Of a stretch of 16,070 nucleotides of DNA, positions 8,501 to 13,533 are shown piece by piece. The translations under genes and the position numbers were made by a program. Below the pieces are notes generated by a model. The model made no database searches. It was given only the letters and a program-made list of their open reading frames with translations, and was not told the origin of the DNA. The DNA is from an uncultured Porphyromonadaceae bacterium (GTDB taxonomy: Bacteria; Bacteroidota; Bacteroidia; Bacteroidales; Muribaculaceae). Position 1 is the stretch's first letter. Every line of letters begins with the position of its first letter. The DNA is taken from assembly GCA_937901905.1 (NCBI GenBank), contig CALDIF010000028.1, positions 1 through 16,070 of the forward strand, read 5' to 3'.

Positions 8501-9323
8501 CGTTGACAAAGTGCACATCGTTGGTACACACGAGTTTGATGCCCAATTCATGAGCAAATTTTATCAACACCTCGTTTACCTCCCGTTGTTTGCCGAATGT
8601 CTCGTGATTGGCACGTTCGACAGTGGCTTTGTGTCGCTGCAACTCGAGGTAATAATCGTCGCCGAAGACACCATGAAACCACTTGACCACCTCACGAGCG
8701 CGGTCAATGTCACCTTGCAAAATCAGTCGCGGTACCTCACCGCCGAGGCATGCCGAGCAACACACCAAGCCCTCGTGATAGCGTTCGAGGTCGGCTTTGT
8801 CGGTACGTGGGTGGCTGTAGAAACCGTCGGTCCACGCGCGTGACACTATCTTCACGAGATTGTGATAGCCCTTTAAGTCCTTGGCAAGCAAAATCAAGTG
8901 GTAACCGCGATCGTCCTTATCGGTCTTGTCGGTCTTTGACTCGCGTGCCACGTACACCTCGCAACCGAATATGGGCGTGAACAGGCGTTGCCGTGTTTCC
9001 TCAATCAGTGTTTTCACCTCGGCAATAGCATCGTTATCGCGCTTGTCCTCGTCGAACGACTCGAGTTCGGCAAGTCGTTTGCCCAATTCCTTGAGTTGTT
9101 TCTCCGTGTCCTTGTTGCGCTTGTTTACCGTGTCATGAAACTCCTTGATGCCGAACATGTTGCCATGGTCGGTCAATGCCATGCCGCGCATGCCGTCGGC
9201 TATCGCCTTATCAACAAGTTTGCCTATCGCCGCTTGACCGTCAAGCAACGAATACTCCGAGTGAACGTGAAGGTGGACAAAAGGTGTCATATCATTATTA
9301 TGGTCGTGGTCAATAATCTGCAT
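5598..9323 (-). CDS. dnaE: DNA polymerase III alpha subunit (DnaE)
   Basis: Catalytic subunit of the replicative polymerase, making DNA at the fork with the beta clamp and clamp loader. With ATG 9323 the protein is 1241 aa. The N-terminal PHP domain is at about 13-290 (HLHVHSEYSLLDG, ALTDHGN), with a charged helical insert at about 60-115. Polymerase core: GPGRGSAAGSAVAYCLGI at 419-436, catalytic Asp461 and Asp463 in LPDIDVDF, third Asp634 in IKMDFLGLKTLS. Fingers follow, with YRPGPMEYIPDFIARK and YGITVYQEQVM. A helix-hairpin-helix region has ISGIGESAVKAI, and an OB fold is near LTMAGLVIDY. A second ATG at 9290 (MTPFVHLHVHS) matches common DnaE starts equally well, so the first 11 residues are uncertain. 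A canonical promoter lies at 9368-9399, with a hairpin between it and the start. First gene of the operon with the two HU-like genes and ruvC. An in-frame 18-bp duplication lies at 6121-6156. Confidence 0.97.
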   Translation of the reverse strand: MQIIDHDHNNDMTPFVHLHVHSEYSLLDGQAAIGKLVDKAIADGMRGMALTDHGNMFGIKEFHDTVNKRNKDTEKQLKELGKRLAELESFDEDKRDNDAIAEVKTLIEETRQRLFTPIFGCEVYVARESKTDKTDKDDRGYHLILLAKDLKGYHNLVKIVSRAWTDGFYSHPRTDKADLERYHEGLVCCSACLGGEVPRLILQGDIDRAREVVKWFHGVFGDDYYLELQRHKATVERANHETFGKQREVNEVLIKFAHELGIKLVCTNDVHFVNEDNADAHERLICLSTGKKMTDTDNTMSYTKQEWFKTTAEMNEVFADIPEALQGTVEVLDKVQRYSIESKPILPDFPLPDGFTDANDYLRYLVYEGAKERWGDLDDEHRERLDFELETIKSMGFPGYFLIVQDYIRVAPSLGCSVGPGRGSAAGSAVAYCLGITKIDPLKYDLLFERFLNPDRISLPDIDVDFDDDGRALVLQYVTDKYGAEKVAHIITYGTMAAKQALKDVARVEGVALKTSNDIAKMVPAKPGDMPLMPGEKDKRYKITIANCLKCFPEFAAMARSDDEHIANTIRFAEQLEGNVRGSGVHACGVIICRDDITDWVPVSTATDTQTGEKVIVTQYDGSVIESTGLIKMDFLGLKTLSIIKEALENIKFTHKVDIDIENIPLDDPATYKLYCEGRTTGTFQFESAGMQKYLIQLQPSTFEDLIAMNALYRPGPMEYIPDFIARKKGEKPISYDIPVMEQYLKETYGITVYQEQVMLLSRLLGGFTRGQSDTLRKAMGKKQIEKMNELEGLFYEGGEQRGYNRDTLNKIWEDWKRFASYAFNKSHATCYSWVAYQTAWLKANYPGEYMAAVLSRNLNDISKLTKFMDECKAMGIKVLGPDINESRTNFAATVTGDIRFGLAGISGIGESAVKAIIAEREQGGPFKDIFDFVQRVNSRTCNRKMLEAFAQAGAFDGFKEIKREDFFALNDRGTVFSEVLVRFGQDYQIGKASMQNSLFGGFDDLDVATPEIPKAERWPDIERLDRERKLTGIYLSAHPLDRYYTEVNYGCNTPLAEVADRAEVADRADILDRELTMAGLVIDYQVKTGQKGGQFGILKLEDYSGTHEFRLFRQQFIDYGKYGQPGLALLIKGRYQKNRYNDNVQFNIESIQLLEDVRGKMIHNITITLGLAELEKTELLADAVTRVKENPVDLYFHVVDTETGRHVDLRSNRYKFPVTKSTVNLLEELQLDFRFNAKRS
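6121..6156 (-). repeat. 18-bp perfect tandem duplication inside dnaE
   Basis: Two identical 18-nt copies (6121-6138 and 6139-6156), with part of a further unit to the left, encode AEVADR twice. They fall just before the OB-fold strand LTMAGLVIDY, in a linker where DnaE proteins vary. The frame is kept, so the gene should be functional. Confidence 0.9.
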
Positions 9324-9331
9324 GAATTAGC

Positions 9332-9362
9332 CGTAGCACGACAACCGTCCGACAGTGCTACG
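9332..9362 (-). promoter_or_regulatory. Stem-loop at the 5' end of the dnaE mRNA
   Basis: CGTAGCAC and GTGCTACG are perfect 8-bp arms around 15 nt. On the minus strand the stem begins right where transcription should start from the 9368-9399 promoter and ends 8 nt before ATG 9323. A 5'-terminal hairpin here could stabilise the mRNA or limit ribosome access at the first ATG, which would favour the ATG at 9290. The stem is seen; the effect is inference. Confidence 0.55.
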
Positions 9363-9367
9363 ATTTG

Positions 9368-9399
9368 CAAAATTACAAAATCCAACCGTGCATTGCAAC
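9368..9399 (-). promoter_or_regulatory. Promoter of the dnaE-HU-HU/LysM-ruvC operon
   Basis: Minus strand: GTTG (9396-9399), 20 nt, TAATTTTG (9368-9375). The -7 box is a full match to TANNTTTG and the -33 keeps TTG. The predicted transcription start is near 9361-9364. No other good promoter is seen ahead of the three downstream genes, so all four are probably one transcript. Confidence 0.75.
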
Positions 9400-9439
9400 T
9401 TTTTTTACTCCATACAACCCTATAAACGTGAGGTAACCT

Positions 9440-9473
9440 ATGCCACATCGTCACCGGCGGTACACCGTGGCAT
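9440..9473. repeat. Inverted repeat between divergent promoters
   Basis: ATGCCAC (9440-9446) and GTGGCAT (9467-9473) are perfect 7-bp arms, with a smaller ACCG/CGGT pair nested inside. It sits between the dnaE and recJ promoters and no gene ends nearby, so it is not a gene terminator. A regulator site or a cruciform is possible. Confidence 0.45.
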
Positions 9474-9480
9474 TATCGAA

Positions 9481-9509
9481 TTAATGAAAGTTTAAATAAA
9501 ATTCATTAA
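9481..9509. repeat. AT-rich inverted repeat upstream of the recJ promoter
   Basis: TTAATGAA (9481-9488) and TTCATTAA (9502-9509) are perfect 8-bp arms around 13 AT-rich nt. It ends 14 bp upstream of the recJ -33 element, where an activator or UP-like element could act. It may be a protein binding site; AT-richness makes chance more likely. Confidence 0.4.
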
Positions 9510-9523
9510 AAACGACAAAAAGA

Positions 9524-9555
9524 TTTGCTAAAACCGATAAAAATCGGTAATTTTG
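9524..9555 (+). promoter_or_regulatory. Promoter of recJ-recQ
   Basis: TTTG (9524-9527), 20 nt, TAATTTTG (9548-9555), a full match to the Bacteroidetes pattern. The predicted start is near 9560, leaving a leader of about 235 nt before recJ. The sequence TTTGGCA occurs at 9552-9558 and again at 9563-9569, an 11-nt direct repeat over the start site. Confidence 0.75.
9533..9548 (+). promoter_or_regulatory. Palindrome inside the recJ promoter spacer (operator candidate)
   Basis: ACCGAT and ATCGGT are perfect 6-bp arms around AAAA, lying between the -33 and -7 boxes and touching the first base of the -7. A dimeric repressor bound here would block RNA polymerase. On the minus strand the same hairpin is followed by TTTT, so it could read as a weak terminator, but no minus-strand gene ends there. 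Confidence 0.45.
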
Positions 9556-9793
9556 GCAAATATTTGGCAGATTGTGTGGCTACCACTCGGTTGACCGATG
9601 TCACTCGTGAAAACCGGTAATGACATTAACTTGCTTGTACACATTGTGTTGTGTGCCGTTTGGGGACAAGGTGTAACGGTCACCCATGATAAGGCGCATC
9701 GTGTACAGCGACCCTGCTGCGAGTTGCAGTTCATCAATCCTCGTCGTGACGACGTCCTGCCATGTCCTATCGCATATAATAAAAACGACATAG
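9556..9793 (+). other. Long recJ leader, no recognised gene
   Basis: About 235 nt between the predicted start and recJ. Possible hairpins: ATGTCA/TGACAT (9598-9603/9621-9626), TGTACAC/GTGTACA (9636-9642/9701-9707, enclosing 58 nt), CTGC/GCAG (9717-9720/9726-9729) and CGTCG/CGACG (9742-9746/9750-9754). I recognise no riboswitch, tmRNA, SRP or 6S signature. A 68-codon plus-strand ORF (9598-9804, beginning MSLVKTGNDINLL) overlaps the recJ start by 11 nt. Its protein resembles nothing I know, so I do not call it a gene. Confidence 0.5.
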
Positions 9794-11521
9794 ATGATAA
9801 GTAAATGGAACTACTTACCTCTAACACCCGAAGAACGCTTGATCGAAGAGCAACTCGTGACAAAGTTTGCGAGTTGTCCGGCGGTGGCGCGCTTGCTTGT
9901 CAGGCGCGGTGTCGCCACGCAGGAGGACGTGCAGGCCTTTTTCAGCCCGTCACTCAGCCGCCTGCACGACCCGTTTCTCATGCGGGACATGGACTGCGCG
10001 GTCGAGCGATTGAATTCGGCTCTTGGGGGGAAAGAAAAAATTATGATATATGGCGACTATGACGTTGACGGAACAACGGCAGTAGCGCTCGTATATCGGT
10101 ATTTGCGTCAGTTCTACTCCAATCTGGTCTACTACATTCCCACTCGCGATGACGAGGGATACGGCATCTCGATACAGAGTATCGACTATGCCAAGACCAT
10201 AGGTGTAACACTGATTATTGTGCTCGACTGTGGCATCAAGGCAATCGACGAGATTGCTTATGCGCGGTCATTGGGTATCGACTTTATCGTTTGTGACCAC
10301 CATGTGCCCGACGATGAGTTGCCACCGGCAGCGGCGATTCTCAACCCCAAGTTGCCCGGCGATAAATATCCTTTCAAGGGTCTGTCGGGTTGCGGCGTGG
10401 GCTTCAAGTTCATGCAGGCATTTGCCATCAGCAACAACTTCACCAACCACTACGAGTTGAACAACATGCTTGATCTCGTGGCGGTGAGTATCGTGGCCGA
10501 CATCGTGCCGTTGACCGACGAAAACCGCGTGATGTGCCACTACGGTCTCAAGCGTCTCAACACCAACCCTAACGTAGGCTTGCGCAGCATCATCAAGTTA
10601 TGCAACCTCGGCAAGAAAGAAATCACTATCAGTGACATCATCTTCAAGATCGGTCCGCGCATCAATGCGTCGGGACGCATGGAGAGCGGTCAGGAGAGTG
10701 TTGAATTGCTCGTGACGCAAGACGCGGTGAAAGCGATGGAGATTTCCAAGCGCATCGATCGTTATAACCTCGAGCGCAAGGAGTTGGATCGTCAAATCAC
10801 TATCGAGGCCAACGAGATTATCGACCGTCACCGTCAAAAGTTGGAGGGGAAGAAACCCATTGTAATCTATGACCCGAGTTGGCACAAGGGCATCATAGGC
10901 ATTGTCGCATCGCGCTTGTCCGAGTTGTACTTTCGCCCGTCGGTAGTGCTCACGATGAGCAACGGTCTTGTAACCGGCTCGTCGCGCTCGATTCGCGGAT
11001 TCGACATTTATTCGGCCATCAAGTCGTGTCGTGACTTGCTGGAAACCTTCGGCGGACATACCAATGCCGTCGGGCTGTCTATGCATGAGGAGAACATTGA
11101 TGAGTTCAGGCATCGCTTGACCGAGTATGTCGAGGCGCATATCGACGATGAGCAAATCACACCGGCTATTGACGTGGACTGTGAACTGCAGTTGGCCGAG
11201 GTTAACATCAGTTTCCTGCGATGCTTGCGACTGTTCAACCCTTACGGACCGGGCAACACCTTGCCCGTGTTTATCACACGCGGTGTGACCGATGCCGGTA
11301 CGAGCCATCTTGTGGGACACTCCAACGAGCACATCAAACTCGAGATTGTCGACCCGAGTACAACACGTGTCTATCATGGCATCGCTTTCGGCTTGGCGGA
11401 TAAATTCCCAATCGTGAGCAGCGGTAAACCGTTTGACATCTGCTATACCATTGAGGAGAGTCATCGTCGAGGTTCAAAGTCTTTCCAACTGATGGTCAAG
11501 GCGATACGCCCTGCCGAGTGA
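9794..11521 (+). CDS. recJ: RecJ, single-strand DNA 5'-3' exonuclease
   Basis: RecJ degrades single-stranded DNA from the 5' end and serves recombination repair (RecF pathway), mismatch repair and fork processing in the cytoplasm. At 575 aa it has the usual length. DHH phosphoesterase motifs in order: IYGDYDVDGTTA (85-96, Asp88/90/92), VLDCGIKA (Asp145), VCDHHVPD (DHH at 168-170), and LVAVSIVADIVPL (Asp236). The DHHA1 part follows with GIIGIVASRLSE (366-377), SSRSIRGFD and FGGHTNAVGL (419-428). A C-terminal OB-fold-like segment has RLFNPYGPGNTLPVF (479-493). The start is ATG 9794, and MISKWNYLPLTPEE fits the family's Trp-Asn beginning. recQ follows after 16 nt. No missing motifs. Confidence 0.97.
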   Translation: MISKWNYLPLTPEERLIEEQLVTKFASCPAVARLLVRRGVATQEDVQAFFSPSLSRLHDPFLMRDMDCAVERLNSALGGKEKIMIYGDYDVDGTTAVALVYRYLRQFYSNLVYYIPTRDDEGYGISIQSIDYAKTIGVTLIIVLDCGIKAIDEIAYARSLGIDFIVCDHHVPDDELPPAAAILNPKLPGDKYPFKGLSGCGVGFKFMQAFAISNNFTNHYELNNMLDLVAVSIVADIVPLTDENRVMCHYGLKRLNTNPNVGLRSIIKLCNLGKKEITISDIIFKIGPRINASGRMESGQESVELLVTQDAVKAMEISKRIDRYNLERKELDRQITIEANEIIDRHRQKLEGKKPIVIYDPSWHKGIIGIVASRLSELYFRPSVVLTMSNGLVTGSSRSIRGFDIYSAIKSCRDLLETFGGHTNAVGLSMHEENIDEFRHRLTEYVEAHIDDEQITPAIDVDCELQLAEVNISFLRCLRLFNPYGPGNTLPVFITRGVTDAGTSHLVGHSNEHIKLEIVDPSTTRVYHGIAFGLADKFPIVSSGKPFDICYTIEESHRRGSKSFQLMVKAIRPAE

Positions 11522-11537
11522 CAACGCCGTGTCCGCC

Positions 11538-13442
11538 ATGAGTGATCGCATGCTCGACACCCTGCGTCGCTACTGGGGCTACGAGGCTTTCCGCCCCCTG
11601 CAAGCCGAGATAATCGGGAGCGTGCTTGACGGGCATGACACATTGGGCCTGATGCCGACCGGTGGCGGTAAGTCAATCACGTTCCAAGTGCCCGGACTGA
11701 TGCTCGACGGCTTGACACTGGTTGTGACACCCATCATCTCATTGATGAAAGATCAAGTGGATCGCCTGCGCGCCTTGCACATCAAGGCGCGTTGTCTTTA
11801 TGCCGGCATGCCGGCTCACGAGGTTAACAATACCTACGACCTGTGTGCCTACGGCAACTGTAAGTTCCTGTATGTGTCACCCGAGCGTTTGATAGGGGAG
11901 CGCTTTATCAGCGAGTTGCGACGCTTCAAGGTGTCGCTGATAGTCGTTGACGAGGCTCATTGCATCTCGCAGTGGGGCTACGACTTTCGCCCGTCTTATT
12001 TGCGCATTGCCGACCTTCGTCGTGCCAAACCCGGCGTGCCTGTCATCGCGTTGACTGCCACTGCCACACCTCGTGTCGTCAAGGACATACAAGCGCAACT
12101 CAATTTCACCGATGCGAGAGTGTACTCTCAAAGTTTTGCCCGTTCCAATCTCACCTACGTGGTGCGACATGTGAGCGACAAACTCACCGAACTCACCCGC
12201 ATCTTGTCGCGAGTTGAGGGCACTGCCATTGTGTATGCGCGGTCGCGCAAGCGAACCAAGCAAATCAGCGACGAACTTAACCTGATGGGTATTGCAGCCG
12301 ACTGTTATCACGCGGGGTTAATCGTCGAGGAGAAAGAACAACGGCAAAATGCGTGGACCTCGGGCGATTGCCGTGTGATAGTCGCAACCAACGCTTTCGG
12401 CATGGGAATTGACAAACCCGATGTGCGACTCGTGGTACACATGGACACGCCCGATAGCATTGAAGAATATTATCAAGAGGCGGGACGTGCCGGGCGCGAC
12501 GGAAAACGCTCGTGGGCTGTACTGCTTGTCACGCCCACCGATGCACGACGGCTGCAAGCACACGTCAGTGACGCTTTCCCTCCTCGCGAATTCATTCGTA
12601 AGACCTACGAGCGAGTGGGCAACTTCCTCAACGTCGCCGTAGGCGAGGGGTATCAGCAGGTGTATGATTTCAACTTCAACTTGTTTTGCAACACGATGAA
12701 ACAACCCGTGCTTGCCACACACAATGCCTTGATGTTGCTCTCTCGCGCCGGTTACATCGACTTCATCGAGGAAACCGACTCTTTGTCGCGCATCATCGTG
12801 ACTGCCGATAAGCGCGAACTCTACGACTTACACACAGTCACTCCCGGTGCCGACCGTGTGCTGCAGGCTATCTTGCGACTGTACACCGGTTTGTTTGCCG
12901 ACTATGTTAATATCAATGAAGATGTTATTGCACACTATGCCGATGTGAATCGCGAGACGGTTTATCGTTCATTGTTGGAGTACGGTCGTATGCACATTCT
13001 TAATTATGTGCCGCGCAAGCGTACGCCTTTTGTCGTCTACACCACTTCGCGCGAGGAGCCTCGCCACGTGTTGTTGCCGCGTGAGGTCTACGAGGACAGA
13101 CAACGTCTGATGCAACAACGGGTAGACGCGATGATAGGTTACACGACAACCGACGGCTGCAGGGAGGCTTATATGTTGCGTTACTTCGGGCAACAGAACA
13201 CCGGCGATTGCGGACACTGTGACGCGTGTCGCGACAGACGCGTGCAGGTTACTGTCACCGACGACAGTTTGGCGGAGTATTTGTTGCGAGTGTGTGACGG
13301 CGCGTCGTGGACGCTGCGCCAACTCACCGACGCGTCGAGGCTGCCCATGGCACGTGTTGCAGCCGTCCTCGACACCTTGGTCGATGAGGGCGTGATGTGT
13401 TACGACAGTGCCACGTTGCAATACACCGTCAATCCTCGCTAA
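11538..13442 (+). CDS. recQ: RecQ-family ATP-dependent DNA helicase
   Basis: 3'-5' DNA helicase of recombination and fork repair that can expose strands for RecJ. From ATG 11538 it has 634 aa; GTG 11529 would add three residues, and ATG 11550 (MLDTLRRYWGY) matches some relatives. Motifs: Q-type start GYEAFRPLQ (14-22), Walker A MPTGGGKS (39-46), VVDEAHCISQWGYDFRPSY (136-154), LTATATP (172-178), AIVYARS (230-236), VIVATNAFGMGIDKPDVR (280-297) and the QEAGRAGRDG arginine-finger motif (313-322). Four zinc-binding cysteines (541, 558, 561, 564) come about 200 residues after the helicase core, instead of directly behind it as in E. coli RecQ. The last 70 residues look like a small winged helix (LAEYLLR, LRQLTD, LVDEGVM). 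No clear HRDC domain. Organised as an operon with recJ, and ends at a strong terminator. Confidence 0.95.
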   Translation: MSDRMLDTLRRYWGYEAFRPLQAEIIGSVLDGHDTLGLMPTGGGKSITFQVPGLMLDGLTLVVTPIISLMKDQVDRLRALHIKARCLYAGMPAHEVNNTYDLCAYGNCKFLYVSPERLIGERFISELRRFKVSLIVVDEAHCISQWGYDFRPSYLRIADLRRAKPGVPVIALTATATPRVVKDIQAQLNFTDARVYSQSFARSNLTYVVRHVSDKLTELTRILSRVEGTAIVYARSRKRTKQISDELNLMGIAADCYHAGLIVEEKEQRQNAWTSGDCRVIVATNAFGMGIDKPDVRLVVHMDTPDSIEEYYQEAGRAGRDGKRSWAVLLVTPTDARRLQAHVSDAFPPREFIRKTYERVGNFLNVAVGEGYQQVYDFNFNLFCNTMKQPVLATHNALMLLSRAGYIDFIEETDSLSRIIVTADKRELYDLHTVTPGADRVLQAILRLYTGLFADYVNINEDVIAHYADVNRETVYRSLLEYGRMHILNYVPRKRTPFVVYTTSREEPRHVLLPREVYEDRQRLMQQRVDAMIGYTTTDGCREAYMLRYFGQQNTGDCGHCDACRDRRVQVTVTDDSLAEYLLRVCDGASWTLRQLTDASRLPMARVAAVLDTLVDEGVMCYDSATLQYTVNPR

Positions 13443-13469
13443 TCTCTCAAGGATATTTTACGGGCAACA

Positions 13470-13517
13470 CTCAATAAAAGGGGAGACTCTCGTTTGAGAG
13501 CCTCCCCTTTTATTGAG
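13470..13517. terminator. Bidirectional terminator between recQ and the surface-protein gene
   Basis: Arms 13470-13485 and 13502-13517 are a perfect 16-bp stem (CTCAATAAAAGGGGAG). An inner stem CTCTC/GAGAG with loop GTTT caps it, a nearly unbroken 21-bp hairpin. The A/T part of the stem supplies a T-run on either strand. It lies 27 nt past the recQ stop and 16 nt past the stop of the converging gene, so it serves both. Confidence 0.9.
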
Positions 13518-13533
13518 GTATAATCGTAATTCC

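Noticed and set aside
9528..9863. Minus-strand ORF (111 aa) over the recJ leader and start
   Set aside because: Overlaps the recJ start and promoter, has low-complexity Ser/Arg content and no family resemblance.
10598..11464. Minus-strand ORF (288 aa) opposite recJ
   Set aside because: Shadow of recJ; all RecJ motifs are on the plus strand and no promoter supports the antisense frame.
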